A stretch of 64,000 nucleotides of DNA from Streptomyces sp. WMMB303 (GCF_029351045.1 NZ_JARKIN010000001.1:6663001-6727000); one strand, 5' to 3'; positions 7,801 through 17,776 are shown, counted from the stretch's first letter. Notes: generated by a model from the sequence alone, not told the origin. Translations and numbers: made by a program.

Positions 7801-8634
7801 ATGACTGGCCGGCCGTTGACGCTCATGGCGGTGCACGCCCACCCCGACGACGAGGCCACCGGAACCGGAGGGGTCCTCGCGCGATACGCGGCGGAAGGCA
7901 TCCGCACGGTTCTCGTGACGTGTACCGACGGCGGTTGCGGTGACGGACCGGAGGGGGTCAAGCCGGGCGACCCCGGGCACGATCCGGCGGCCGTCGCACT
8001 GATGCGCCGTCAAGAACTCCAGGAGAGCTGCGGCGTCCTGAAGATCGGTGATCTGGAGATGCTGGAGTATGCCGACTCCGGGATGATGGGCTGGCCGACC
8101 AATGACGCTCCGGGATCCTTCTGGCAGACCCCCGTGGAGGAAGGCGCGGCACGACTCGCGGAACTCATGCGGCACTACCGACCTGATGTGGTCGTCACCT
8201 ACGACGAGAACGGCTTCTACGGCCATCCCGATCACATCCAGGCTCACCGCATCACGATGGCGGCGCTGGAGATGACCGCTCTGACACCGAAGGTGTACTG
8301 GACCACGATGCCCCGCTCGGGGATGCGGCGGTTCGAGGAGATCATGCGCGAGTTCGATCCGGACATGCCGGAGCCGGATCCTGCCGAGGCCGCCGCGATG
8401 GCCGAGATCGGCCTCCCCGACGATGAGATCACCACGTGGGTGGACACCACCGCGTTCAGCAGTCAGAAGTTCGACGCGCTGGCCGCGCACGCCAGTCAGG
8501 GCGAGAACATCTTCTTCCTCAGGATGGGCAAGGAGAGATTCGGTGAGTTGATGGGCATGGAGACCTTCGTACGTGTCCAGGACGCCACCGACGCGGCCGT
8601 ACCCGAGAACGATCTCTTCGCCGGACTGCGCTGA
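7801..8634 (+). CDS. PIG-L (LmbE) family zinc-dependent deacetylase
   Basis: 277 residues. AHPDDE near residue 11 supplies two zinc ligands and the catalytic acid, and GHPDH near residue 141 supplies the third ligand, the PIG-L/LmbE signature. Members deacetylate GlcNAc groups, as in mycothiol biosynthesis (MshB) or mycothiol-conjugate hydrolysis (Mca), and antibiotic sugars. The length and internal text (SGMMGWPTNDAPGSFW) look closer to Mca-like proteins than to MshB, but the substrate is not determinable here. The start ATG 7801 follows AGGAGG at a good distance. Stand-alone gene. Confidence 0.85.
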   Translation: MTGRPLTLMAVHAHPDDEATGTGGVLARYAAEGIRTVLVTCTDGGCGDGPEGVKPGDPGHDPAAVALMRRQELQESCGVLKIGDLEMLEYADSGMMGWPTNDAPGSFWQTPVEEGAARLAELMRHYRPDVVVTYDENGFYGHPDHIQAHRITMAALEMTALTPKVYWTTMPRSGMRRFEEIMREFDPDMPEPDPAEAAAMAEIGLPDDEITTWVDTTAFSSQKFDALAAHASQGENIFFLRMGKERFGELMGMETFVRVQDATDAAVPENDLFAGLR

Positions 8635-8796
8635 TCCACACATCCGGAGCGGAGCCCCGGAGAGCTCAGCCGGCACCAGCAAGTGCGGGGTCAGTTCGGC
8701 GGATTCGAGCTGAACCGCAGGCGTTGAACCGTAGACTTCGGCAGTCGACGCCGACGAGGTCCGGCCGTTGCACGCGCCCGCGGGGGAGGAGATCGC

Positions 8797-10533
8797 ATGC
8801 ACGACCCTTCGAACTCGACGGAGATCACCGAGCCTGAGGACAACGGCCGGAGCAACTCGCCTGTTGTGGACGATTCGACGTCCGACTCGGACATCGACTC
8901 GGCGACGGCGTCGACGGCCCTGGTGGAGGTGCTCCCAGGGGTGGCTGTCGTCGCCGGTGAGGTCCCGCCGGCGCTGAAGCCCGATCTGATCGACTTCGGG
9001 ATCGTGCCGGCGGCTGACCGCAAGCAGATCTCAGCGATCCTCGCCTCGATCGGGGACGCGGCGACCGTGGTCGGCAATCTCGGAAACGCGTTCGCCAGTG
9101 TGCAGGGGCTCTACAGGATCGATGCCACGACACAGGCCCTGCTGAACAGCGGCGCGACGCTCGCCGTCAAGGACGGCGGGAACCTCGGAGCGGTGATGGT
9201 TCCTGACCGCATCCTGCGTCAGGCCCGCTTCTATTCCGTGAATGCGGTGAGCAAGGCGCAGACCGCGGCCTCGATCGGGCCGGCGCTGGCCATGGTCGGC
9301 CTTCAGATGATGCTGAGTGAGGTCTCAGGCCTCGTCAGGACCAACCTCGCGGTGACAAGTCAGGTCCTCACCACCATCCGCAAGGATCAGTGGGCCGAAC
9401 TGACGGGTCTCGTCGCCGCCATCGATCGCGCGGTCGACCAGGCGCGAGAGATCGAATCAGTCCCGACGTCCTTGTGGGAGGACGTCGCGGGCAGTGGAGC
9501 GCTGCTGCAGAAGCAGCTTGAGCTCTACCAGGAAAACGTCCGCGACCACATCAGGCAGATCGATCGGGCCGACGCACGCGGCCACCGTGAGTATCTGCAG
9601 ACGAACGCCGAGGCGATCGCCTTCGACGCCTATGCCCTCCTGTCCTCCCTCAAGGCATGGACCGGGTATCACGCGCTCCGCGCCGCAAGGGCGAGAGCCG
9701 CTGGACGCGAAGACGCCGCCGAAGCGCAGTACGCCGAGGTCATCGCGCGCCATACCCGCGCGGAGTTCGACTCGGCACTCGCCGAGTCGACGCGCCTCGT
9801 CGACGCGCTGACGCGGGAGCTGCGGATCACCGCCGAACTCCCCGGGCCCGACGCATGGCCGATGCCGGGGAAGCGGAAGGATGTGAAGGCAGCCCGCGAA
9901 GCCTCCGCCCGTCTTCTGAAGGCGATCGAGCCTCTTGCCGACGCTCTCCGTCCGCCGACCCCTCCGCTCAAGACCCCGGACATCGTCTGCGCACCCGGAT
10001 CGCTGGATCTCAAGCCGTACCTTCGCATCCTGCGATGGCTCCTCGAGGACGGCGAGACCCTCCGTGTCCTCGGCTTCCCCGACCAGGTCGATACCGTCGG
10101 TCCGCTTTCTGCGATCGTCGGCGGAGCGAAGGAGAAGTTGGCGGCAGCGAGGGACAAGGCTGCGGCAAAGACACTGGTCGCTGTCACGGACCGCCGCATC
10201 ACCACGGCCAAGACGAACGCATTCCTTGAGCAAGCCGAGATCCGTCAAGACCTCCCGATCGACCAAGTGCGATACGTCCGAGCAACGACCACACAGGACA
10301 GAAACGCGCGCTTGGCGATCGACCTCATCACGCGCGACGAGAACATCCGGTGGCTCTTCCACTCTGACGTCGACAACACTCAAGTGGGCGCCCTTGCCGC
10401 CGTGCTTGCCGAGTCGATGACGATCCCGGACGGTGAACGCGACGAGCTGCAACGGCGACGCTACGCCCCCATCGCGGCGGGCAAGCAGAGCGAAAGTACT
10501 GGCATGGGGTCTACCGAACCGACTGGATCCTAG
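8797..10533 (+). CDS. Large orphan protein with PH-like C-terminal domain
   Basis: 578 residues. ATG 8797 follows GGAGGAG. The first 50 residues are acidic Ser/Asp-rich and probably disordered. Residues about 90-400 are mainly helical, with a hydrophobic segment near residue 155-170 (IGPALAMVGLQMML). The C-terminal about 90 residues (KTLVAVTDRRITTAKTN, then EIRQDLPIDQVRYV) match the bacterial PH-like domain found in many orphan actinobacterial proteins, likely a binding module. No catalytic motif is seen. Function unknown. Confidence 0.65.
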   Translation: MHDPSNSTEITEPEDNGRSNSPVVDDSTSDSDIDSATASTALVEVLPGVAVVAGEVPPALKPDLIDFGIVPAADRKQISAILASIGDAATVVGNLGNAFASVQGLYRIDATTQALLNSGATLAVKDGGNLGAVMVPDRILRQARFYSVNAVSKAQTAASIGPALAMVGLQMMLSEVSGLVRTNLAVTSQVLTTIRKDQWAELTGLVAAIDRAVDQAREIESVPTSLWEDVAGSGALLQKQLELYQENVRDHIRQIDRADARGHREYLQTNAEAIAFDAYALLSSLKAWTGYHALRAARARAAGREDAAEAQYAEVIARHTRAEFDSALAESTRLVDALTRELRITAELPGPDAWPMPGKRKDVKAAREASARLLKAIEPLADALRPPTPPLKTPDIVCAPGSLDLKPYLRILRWLLEDGETLRVLGFPDQVDTVGPLSAIVGGAKEKLAAARDKAAAKTLVAVTDRRITTAKTNAFLEQAEIRQDLPIDQVRYVRATTTQDRNARLAIDLITRDENIRWLFHSDVDNTQVGALAAVLAESMTIPDGERDELQRRRYAPIAAGKQSESTGMGSTEPTGS

Positions 10534-11155
10534 GCCACGACCTGCGATGCCGAGTAGGCCTCCCTTGCCGCGCGCTCGCCGGGCTGCCACAGCATCCGTC
10601 GCGAGCAGACGGGCGCAGGAGACGAGAGCCGACTCGTGGGGTGCGTAGAGGTACGGGGCGATGCCGCTCTTGCGCGGGCGGAGTCACGCCCGCCCGGCCT
10701 CGGGCGAGTGAGGGAATCCTCGTCCGCTGCCGCCGCGTCCTCGGGCTCCGGTGGGTGGCCGGCGCCCACGGGCACGTAACCTTCGCGTTCCTTCTCCCCC
10801 ACCGGTCAGCTCCCGGCGCCGCACGGCTGCTGCCCCTTCCTCGGAATCACGCCGGCCCAGGCCGACGCCCTCCCGCCCCGGGCTCCGGGCTCCGGGCTCC
10901 GGGCCCCTGGCCCCTGGCCCCTGGCCCCTGGCCCCTGGCCCCTGGCCGGGAGAATCCTGATTCCGAGGGGCGGTGGCCAGTCGTTAGGATGGTGGCGGCC
11001 CGTAGTGGGGTGTCGTCACCGAGAGTGGACGGCTCATGGACGCGGCGTACATGGCGTACGTGCCGGTGCCGTGGGTGGTGGTGGCCCATGCGGCCGTCTG
11101 TCTGGACCCGTAGTGGCACCCGTGGGGGCCGCAAGATCAATTGGAGCATCCCGGG
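10534..11155. other. GC-rich gap upstream of metG
   Basis: No supported gene in about 620 bases. It holds heptanucleotide tandem repeats at 10880-10945 and, nearer metG, its likely promoter region. I looked for a T-box stem-loop and did not find one. Confidence 0.4.
10880..10945. repeat. Heptamer tandem repeats GGGCTCC x3 then CCCCTGG x6
   Basis: Three perfect copies of GGGCTCC (10880-10900) are followed, after GGG, by six perfect copies of CCCCTGG (10904-10945). They lie about 210 bases upstream of the metG start. Perfect short repeats of this length are prone to copy-number change. Confidence 0.9.
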
Positions 11156-12889
11156 ATGGCTCGACACCTCATCACCAGCGCGCTGCCGTACATCAACGGG
11201 ATCAAGCACCTGGGGAACATGGTCGGGTCGATGCTCCCGGCCGACGTGTACGCGCGCTATCTGCGGCAGCGCGGTCACGAGGTGCTGTACATCTGCGCGA
11301 CGGACGAGCACGGCACGCCGGCCGAGCTCGCGGCGGCCGAGGCGGGGCTGCCGGTGGCCGACTTCTGCGCCCAGCAGCATGAGGTCCAGCGGGGCATCTA
11401 CGAGGGCTTCGACCTGGCCTTCGACTACTTCGGGCGCAGCTCCTCGCCGCAGAACGTCGAGATCACCCAGCGCTTCGCCCGGCAGCTGCACCAGAACGGG
11501 TTCATCGAGGAGCGTGCCATCCGGCAGATGTACTCGGCGGCGGACAACCGTTTCCTGCCGGACCGGTACATCATCGGCACCTGTCCGCACTGCGGCTACG
11601 ACAAGGCCCGCGGCGACCAGTGCGAGAACTGCACCCGCGTGCTCGACCCCACCGACCTGGTCGAACCGCGTTCGGCGATCAGCGGCAGCACCGAGCTGGA
11701 GGTGCGGGAGACCAAGCACCTCTTCCTGCTCCAGTCGAAGCTGGAGGGCGAGGTCAGGAAGTTCGTCGACGCTCACACCGACGAGTGGCCGGTGCTCTCC
11801 TCCTCGATCGCCCACAAGTGGCTCACCGAGGGTCTCCAGGACCGTTCCATCACCCGTGACCTGGACTGGGGCGTGCCGGTGCCCGCGGACACCTGGCCGG
11901 AGCTGGCGGCCGAGGGCAAGGTCTTCTACGTCTGGTTCGACGCGCCCATCGAGTACATCGGCGCCACCAAGGAGTGGGCGGACGCGCAGCCGGACAGCCG
12001 GGACTGGAAGTCCTGGTGGTACGAGGCCGACGAGTCCGTGCGCTACACCGAGTTCATGGCCAAGGACAACGTCCCCTTCCACACGGTGATGTTCCCGGCG
12101 ACCCAGCTGGGCACCCGCGAGCCGTGGAAGAAGGTCGACTTCGTCAAGTCCTTCAACTGGCTCAACTACTACGGGGGCAAGTTCTCCACCTCGCAGAACC
12201 GCGGCATCTTCACCGACGCGGCGCTGGAGCTGCTGCCCGCCGACTACTGGCGGTACTTCCTGCTGGCGGCCGCCCCGGAGTCGGACGACGCCTCCTTCTC
12301 CTGGGAGTTCTTCTCCTCCGTGGTCAACAAGGACCTCGCGGACACGCTCGGGAACTTCGTCAACCGCGTGCTGTCCTTCTCCCGCAAGCGCTTCGGCGAC
12401 GCCGTCCCGGCGGGCGCGGAAGCGGGCGAGGCCGAGGAGAAGCTCGGCCGGGAGATCGCGGGGCTCCTGGCGGAGTACGAGGAGCACATGGACGCGCTCC
12501 GGTTCCGCAAGGCGGCGGCCGCGCTGCGGGCGCTGTGGAGCGCCGGGAACGCCTACCTGGAGGAGAAGGCCCCCTGGCTGGAGATCAAGACCGACCAGGA
12601 CGCCGCCGCGCTGACCCTGCGGACGGCCATGAACCTGATCCACCTCTACTCCGTCGTCTCCGAGCCGTTCATCCCCAGCTCCGCCAAGGCCATGCGGAGC
12701 GCCTTCGCACTGCCGGACGACACGGCGGCCTGGGTGAGCGCGGACGAGGCCCGGTCCCTGTCCTCGGTGCCCGCCGGTACGGGCTTCACGGTGCCGCCGG
12801 TGCTCTTCCAGAAGATCACCGAGGACGATCTGGAGAGCTACCGCGAGCGCTTCGGCGGCGAGCCGGAGGCGGACGCGGACGCCCGATAG
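11156..12889 (+). CDS. metG: Methionine--tRNA ligase
   Basis: 577 residues. It charges tRNA-Met with methionine in the cytoplasm. The class I HIGH-type motif is PYINGIKHLGNM near the N-terminus, the zinc-binding knuckle pair is CPHCGY with CENC (about residues 143-160), and the KMSKS loop is KFSTSQN near residue 345. The anticodon-binding helical domain follows. It lacks the C-terminal EMAP/Trbp111-like tRNA-binding extension found in some bacteria. ATG 11156 has GGAG 9 bases upstream. It is followed by a small GGCT-like gene. Confidence 0.95.
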   Translation: MARHLITSALPYINGIKHLGNMVGSMLPADVYARYLRQRGHEVLYICATDEHGTPAELAAAEAGLPVADFCAQQHEVQRGIYEGFDLAFDYFGRSSSPQNVEITQRFARQLHQNGFIEERAIRQMYSAADNRFLPDRYIIGTCPHCGYDKARGDQCENCTRVLDPTDLVEPRSAISGSTELEVRETKHLFLLQSKLEGEVRKFVDAHTDEWPVLSSSIAHKWLTEGLQDRSITRDLDWGVPVPADTWPELAAEGKVFYVWFDAPIEYIGATKEWADAQPDSRDWKSWWYEADESVRYTEFMAKDNVPFHTVMFPATQLGTREPWKKVDFVKSFNWLNYYGGKFSTSQNRGIFTDAALELLPADYWRYFLLAAAPESDDASFSWEFFSSVVNKDLADTLGNFVNRVLSFSRKRFGDAVPAGAEAGEAEEKLGREIAGLLAEYEEHMDALRFRKAAAALRALWSAGNAYLEEKAPWLEIKTDQDAAALTLRTAMNLIHLYSVVSEPFIPSSAKAMRSAFALPDDTAAWVSADEARSLSSVPAGTGFTVPPVLFQKITEDDLESYRERFGGEPEADADAR

Positions 12890-12926
12890 CGGCGCTGCCG
12901 GGACGTCCGGTGCCGGCGGCGACGGC

Positions 12927-13592
12927 GTGAGTCCCGTGCGGCAGGTGGAACGGAGGGCCGCGGATCGTACGGAGACGCCGCGGCAGCTCTGGTACGCCGC
13001 CTACGGTTCCAACGTCCATCCGGAGCGGTTGCGGGCCTACCTCGCCGGGGGGCGGCCGCGGGGTGCGAGCCGGTGGTATCCGGGGTGCCGGGATCGGGCG
13101 ATGCCCGCGGAGTCGGTGCCGGTGGAGTTGCCCGGGGTGCTGTACTTCGCGACGACGTCGCCCGTGTGGGGCGGCGGACGGGCCTTCTACGATCCGCGTG
13201 CCGAAGGACGCACCCTCGCGGTGGCGCACCTGGTGACGGCGGGGCAGTTCTCGGACATCGCGGCGCAGGAGATGTACCGGGAGCCCGGGACGGATCTCGA
13301 TCTGTCCCGGGTCCTGGCCCGGGGACGGGACCGGATCGGCGCCGGGCGGTACCAGACCCTGGTGTACGCCGGGGAGTTGGCGGGCCGCCCGGTGTTGACG
13401 TGCACCGCGCCGTGGCGTGTGGGAGAGGTGCCGCACCTGCCTCCGGCGGCCGCTTATCTGCGCTTCCTGGCCACCGGACTGCTGACGGCGGACGGCGGCT
13501 GGAGCGCGGCGGCGGTCGCGGAGTACCTCGCCGGGGCGCCGGGGGCCGAGCGGCAGTGGTCGGCCGCTGATGTCCTGCGGCTCATGGCGTAG
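12927..13592 (+). CDS. Gamma-glutamylcyclotransferase-like (YGSN) protein
   Basis: 221 residues. The YAAYGSNVHPERL segment near residue 25 is the phosphate-binding YGSN signature of the GGCT/AIG2-like fold; Glu in EMYREP is in a plausible position for the general acid/base. Streptomyces homologues are often misnamed histone deacetylase. Substrate unknown. The start is uncertain: GTG at 12927 gives a short, probably disordered extension, and a later start would still keep the fold. It lies 37 bases after metG and could be co-transcribed with it. Confidence 0.6.
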   Translation: MSPVRQVERRAADRTETPRQLWYAAYGSNVHPERLRAYLAGGRPRGASRWYPGCRDRAMPAESVPVELPGVLYFATTSPVWGGGRAFYDPRAEGRTLAVAHLVTAGQFSDIAAQEMYREPGTDLDLSRVLARGRDRIGAGRYQTLVYAGELAGRPVLTCTAPWRVGEVPHLPPAAAYLRFLATGLLTADGGWSAAAVAEYLAGAPGAERQWSAADVLRLMA

Positions 13593-13679
13593 TGCGCCGC
13601 TGACGCCGCAACGGCGTGTGCCGGCGGGGCCGAGGGGCCCGGCAGTCCTGTGGGGTCTGCCGGACCGGCCGCCGGATCG

Positions 13680-16600
13680 CTATTCGTCCTGTTCCAGTTC
13701 GCCTTCCGTCTCCAGGTAGATCTGGCGGAGGGCGTCGAGGGCCGTGGGATCGGGCTTGGACCACATGCCGCGGGACTCGGCCTCCAGGAGGCGTTCGGCG
13801 ATGCCGTGCAGGGCCCAGGGGTTGGACTCCTGGAGGAAGGCGCGGTTGGTCTCGTCGAGGACGTAGGTCTCGGTGAGTTTGTCGTACATCCAGTCGGCCA
13901 CCACCCCGGTGGTGGCGTCGTAGCCGAAGAGGTAGTCGACGGTGGCGGCCAGTTCGAAGGCGCCCTTGTAGCCGTGGCGGCGCATGGCCTCGATCCACTT
14001 GGGGTTGACCACCCGGGCGCGGAAGACGCGGGAGGTCTCCTCGACGAGGGTGCGGGTGCGCACCGTCTCGGGGCGGGTGGAGTCGCCGATGTACGCCTCG
14101 GGGGCCGAGCCGCGCAGCGCGCGCACGGTGGCGACCATGCCGCCGTGGTATTGGAAGTAGTCGTCGGAGTCCGCGATGTCGTGTTCGCGGGTGTCGGTGT
14201 TCTTGGCGGCGACGGCGATCCGCTTGTAGGCGGTCTCCATCTCGTCGCGGGCCGGGCGGCCGGCCAGGTCCCGGCCGTAGGCGTAGCCGCCCCAGACGGT
14301 GTAGACCTCGGCGAGGTCGGCGTCGGTGCGCCAGTCGCGGGAGTCGATGAGTTGGAGGAGGCCCGCGCCGTAGGTGCCGGGGCGGGAGCCGAAGATGCGG
14401 GTGGTGGCGCGCCGTTCGTCGCCGTGTTCGCGCAGGTCCTGCTGGGTGTGGGCGCGTACGTGGTTGACGTCGTCCGGCTCCTCCAGGGAGGCGGCCAGCC
14501 GGACCGCGTCGTCCAGCAGGGCGACTGCGTGCGGGAACGCGTCGCGGAAGAAGCCGGATATCCGCAGGGTGACGTCGATCCGGGGGCGGCCCAGTTCGGC
14601 GGCGGGGATCGGCTCCAGGCCGGTGACGCGGCGGGAGGCGTCGTCCCACACCGGGCGGATGCCGAGCAGGGCGAGGGCTTCGGCGATGTCGTCGCCCGCC
14701 GTGCGCATCGCGCTGGTGCCCCACAGGGAGAGGCCGACGGAGGTGGGCCAACTGTCGTTGTCGGCGCGGTAGCGCTCCAGGAGGGAGTCGGCGAGGGCCT
14801 GGCCCGTCTCCCACGCCAGGCGTGAGGGGACGGCCTTGGGGTCGACGGAGTAGAAGTTCCGGCCGGTCGGGAGGACGTTGACCAGTCCGCGGAGCGGGGA
14901 GCCGGACGGCCCGGCCGGGACGAAGCCGCCGGCGAGGGCGTGGAGGGCGTGGTCGAGTTCGGCGGTGGTGGCCGCCAGGCGGGGGACGACCTCGCGGGCC
15001 GCGAAGTCGAGGATGTCGGCGACCTGCTGCGGGTGCCCGGCGGCTGCGCGGGGTACGGCCGCGGGGTCCCAGTCCGCCGCCTCCATCGCCTCGACCAGGG
15101 CGCGGGCCTGCTCCTCGGCCTGGTCGGAGGTGGCGCGGGTGGCCGCCGACTCGTCCAGGCCGAGGGCTTCGCGGAGGCCGGGGAGGCTGGTGGTGCCGCC
15201 CCAGATCTGCCGGGCGCGGAGGATGGCGAGGACCAGGTTGACGCGGTCGGTGCCGCTGGGCGCCGCGCCCAGGACGTGCAGGCCGTCGCGGATCTGCGCG
15301 TCCTTGACCTCGCACAGCCAGCCGTCGACGTGCAGGAGGAAGTCGTCGAAGCCGTCGTCGTCGGGCCGTTCTTCCAGACCGAGGTCGTGGTCGAGCCGGG
15401 CCGCCTGGATGAGGGTCCAGATCTGGGCCCGGATCGCCGGAAGCTTGGCCGGGTCCATGGAGCTAATCTGGGCGTACTCGTCGAGGAGTTGTTCGAGTCG
15501 GGCGATGTCCCCGTAGGAGTCGGCGCGGGCCATCGGCGGCACCAGGTGGTCGACGAGGGTGGCGTGCACCCGCCGTTTGGCCTGGGTGCCCTCGCCCGGG
15601 TCGTTGACCAGGAACGGGTAGACGAGCGGCAGGTCGCCGAGCGCGGCGTCGGGTGCGCACGCAGCGGACAGGCCCGCGTTCTTGCCGGGCAGCCACTCCA
15701 GGTTGCCGTGCTTGCCGAGGTGGATCACCGCGTCCGCGCCGAATCCGCCGTCGGCCTGGGGCGCGGCGATCCAGCGGTAGGCCGCCAGGTAGTGGTGCGA
15801 GGGCGGCAGGTCCGGATCGTGGTAGATGGCGATGGGGTTCTCGCCGAAGCCGCGGGGCGGCTGGATGAGGATCAGCAGGTTGCCGTGGCGCAGGGCGGCC
15901 AGGACGATGTCGCCGTCCGGGTTGTGCGTGCGGTCGACGAACATCTCGCCCGGCGGCGGGCCCCAGTGCTCCTCCACGGCGTCGCGCAGCTCCTGCGGGA
16001 GCGTGGCGTACCAGCGGCGGTAGTCGGCCGCCGGGATGCGGACCGGGTTCTTGGCCAACTGCTCCTCGGTGAGCCAGTCCTGGTCGTGGCCACCGGCCTC
16101 GATGAGCGCCCGGATGAGCGCGTCGCCGACGTGTTCCTCCGGCCCGGCCTCGTCGCCCGAACCGGCCTCGTCGTCCGAGCCGGCTTCGTCGCCCGAACCG
16201 GCTTCGGTGGGTGCGGCCGTGTGGGCGGTGCCGGTGGCCGGGGTACCGGTTCGGGGGAGGCCGGGGATGTCCTCGTCGCCGAAGTCGTAGCCCTCCGACC
16301 GGAGCCGCTGGAGCAGCGCGACCGCGCTGGCCGGGGTGTCGAGACCGACCGCGTTGCCGATCCGGGAGTGCTTGGTCGGGTACGCGGACAGCACGAGCGC
16401 CAACCGCTTCTCGGCTGCCGGGATGTGGCGCAGCCGGGCGTGGCGTACGGCGATGCCCGCGACCCGCTCGGCGCGCTCCGGGTCGGCGACGTAGGACGGC
16501 AGGCCGTCGGCGTCGATCTCCTTGAAGGAGAACGGCACCGTGATGAGCCGGCCGTCGAACTCCGGGACGGCTATCTGGCTCGCGGCGTCGAGCGGGGAGA

Positions 16601-17585
16601 CCCCCTCGTCGTTCTGCTCCCAGTCGGTCCGGGGCGCGGTGAGGCACAGCGCCTGGATGATCGGTACGTCCAGGCTGGTGAGGGCGCCCGCGTCCCATGC
16701 CTCGTCGTCGCCGCCCGCTCCGGCCTCCGCGGGTTTGGTGCCGCCCGCGGCGAGCACGGTCGTCACGATGGCGTCGGCGGCGCGGAGTTCCTCGATGAGG
16801 TCGGGTTCGGGTGCGCGGAGCGAGGCCACGTAGAGGGGGAGCGCCCGGCCGCCCGCCGCTTCGACGGCGTCGCAGAGCGCCGCGGCGAAGGCGGTGTTGC
16901 CGCTCATGTGGTGGGCCCGGTAGTAGAGGACGGCGATGGTGGGGGCCGTCCCCGGCGCCGCCGGGTCGCCGGGGGAGGCGTCGCGGTCCGGCCCGCCGGC
17001 CGGGCGGACGCGGGTGGACGGTTCGCGGTCCAGGTGGCCCCATGCCGGGGCGGGTGCCGGGGGCTCGAAGCCGTGGCCGGTGAGCAGCACGGTGTCGGAC
17101 AGGAAGCGGGCCAGCTGCACGAGGTTGGCGGGGCCGCCGTGTGCGAGGTAGGCGTGCGCCTCGGCCGCCACTCCGATGGGGACCGTGGAGGCGGCCATGA
17201 GCTGGGCGTCCGGGGCCTGTTCGCCGGTCAGGACGACGAGCGGGACGCCGGAGCCGCGCAGCAGGTCGATGCCCTGCTGCCAGGCCCGGATGCCGCCGAG
17301 CAGCCGGACGACGACGAGGTCGACTCCGTCCAGCAGCGCTTCGAGTTCGGTGCCGAGGGCGTCCTCGGGTATGCGGCTCGGGTTGGCGTAGCGGTAGGTG
17401 AGCGGTGCGGTGGCGGGGCTGTCGGCGCCGTCGCCCGGGGCCGGCGCGGTGACCTCGGCGGAGGCGGCACGGGCGCTGAGGAGGTCCGTGTCGGAGGTCG
17501 ACAGGAGCAGGATCACCCGGGGGGCATCGTCGGGCGTGGCGACGGTCGCGTCGGAGTCGGCGTTGTCGCGTGACGAAAGCGGCAT
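13680..17585 (-). CDS. cobN: Aerobic cobaltochelatase subunit CobN
   Basis: 1301 residues, the family's usual size. CobN is the large subunit that inserts cobalt into hydrogenobyrinate a,c-diamide with the AAA+ pair CobS/CobT or ChlI/D-like partners, which are not in this window. Signature text includes HLGKHGNLEWLPGK, the Mg/cobalt-chelatase H-subunit core, and NPKWIEAMRRHGYKGA near the C-terminus. An acidic repeat linker (EAGSGDEAGSDDEAG) interrupts the middle at about 16135-16205. ATG 17585 lies downstream of a cobalamin riboswitch, so expression should fall when B12 is plentiful. Confidence 0.95.
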   Translation of the reverse strand: MPLSSRDNADSDATVATPDDAPRVILLLSTSDTDLLSARAASAEVTAPAPGDGADSPATAPLTYRYANPSRIPEDALGTELEALLDGVDLVVVRLLGGIRAWQQGIDLLRGSGVPLVVLTGEQAPDAQLMAASTVPIGVAAEAHAYLAHGGPANLVQLARFLSDTVLLTGHGFEPPAPAPAWGHLDREPSTRVRPAGGPDRDASPGDPAAPGTAPTIAVLYYRAHHMSGNTAFAAALCDAVEAAGGRALPLYVASLRAPEPDLIEELRAADAIVTTVLAAGGTKPAEAGAGGDDEAWDAGALTSLDVPIIQALCLTAPRTDWEQNDEGVSPLDAASQIAVPEFDGRLITVPFSFKEIDADGLPSYVADPERAERVAGIAVRHARLRHIPAAEKRLALVLSAYPTKHSRIGNAVGLDTPASAVALLQRLRSEGYDFGDEDIPGLPRTGTPATGTAHTAAPTEAGSGDEAGSDDEAGSGDEAGPEEHVGDALIRALIEAGGHDQDWLTEEQLAKNPVRIPAADYRRWYATLPQELRDAVEEHWGPPPGEMFVDRTHNPDGDIVLAALRHGNLLILIQPPRGFGENPIAIYHDPDLPPSHHYLAAYRWIAAPQADGGFGADAVIHLGKHGNLEWLPGKNAGLSAACAPDAALGDLPLVYPFLVNDPGEGTQAKRRVHATLVDHLVPPMARADSYGDIARLEQLLDEYAQISSMDPAKLPAIRAQIWTLIQAARLDHDLGLEERPDDDGFDDFLLHVDGWLCEVKDAQIRDGLHVLGAAPSGTDRVNLVLAILRARQIWGGTTSLPGLREALGLDESAATRATSDQAEEQARALVEAMEAADWDPAAVPRAAAGHPQQVADILDFAAREVVPRLAATTAELDHALHALAGGFVPAGPSGSPLRGLVNVLPTGRNFYSVDPKAVPSRLAWETGQALADSLLERYRADNDSWPTSVGLSLWGTSAMRTAGDDIAEALALLGIRPVWDDASRRVTGLEPIPAAELGRPRIDVTLRISGFFRDAFPHAVALLDDAVRLAASLEEPDDVNHVRAHTQQDLREHGDERRATTRIFGSRPGTYGAGLLQLIDSRDWRTDADLAEVYTVWGGYAYGRDLAGRPARDEMETAYKRIAVAAKNTDTREHDIADSDDYFQYHGGMVATVRALRGSAPEAYIGDSTRPETVRTRTLVEETSRVFRARVVNPKWIEAMRRHGYKGAFELAATVDYLFGYDATTGVVADWMYDKLTETYVLDETNRAFLQESNPWALHGIAERLLEAESRGMWSKPDPTALDALRQIYLETEGELEQDE

Positions 17586-17611
17586 GCTGCTGTCGGCCCT
17601 TCCTCGGGGTG

Positions 17612-17776
17612 TCCGCGCCCCGGGCGGTCTCGGACGGCGGGAGTTCCTGGCTCACCCGGCCGTGGTGGCCGGGCTCACAGTGGCGGGACCGCGCCGGATT
17701 CGCACCGGGCTTCCTCCCCTGTCGCCGTCGCTGGCGATGTGGGCGGACCGGATGGTCCGCCCACAGCATCCTACGG
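17612..17776 (-). promoter_or_regulatory. Cobalamin (AdoCbl) riboswitch of cobN
   Basis: Read on the minus strand, the leader contains GGTGCGAATCCGGCGCGG followed by TCCCGCCACTGTGA, the conserved core of B12 riboswitches, and then GAGCCAGGAACTCCCGCC, a variant B12 box. Stems formed by GTGGGCGGACC/GGTCCGCCCAC and CCCGGCC/GGCCGGG fit the peripheral helices. It sits about 30 bases upstream of the cobN start, so it probably controls translation initiation. The opposite strand, leading to cobG, has no equivalent. Confidence 0.9.

Noticed and set aside
10960..11155. T-box leader for metG
   Set aside because: No T-box sequence or specifier stem was found, and actinobacterial metG genes are not usual T-box targets.
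14940..17573. Long plus-strand frame (877 codons) opposite cobN
   Set aside because: It is the antisense of a well-supported conserved gene and reads as Val/Gly/Arg-rich text, an effect of high GC at third positions.
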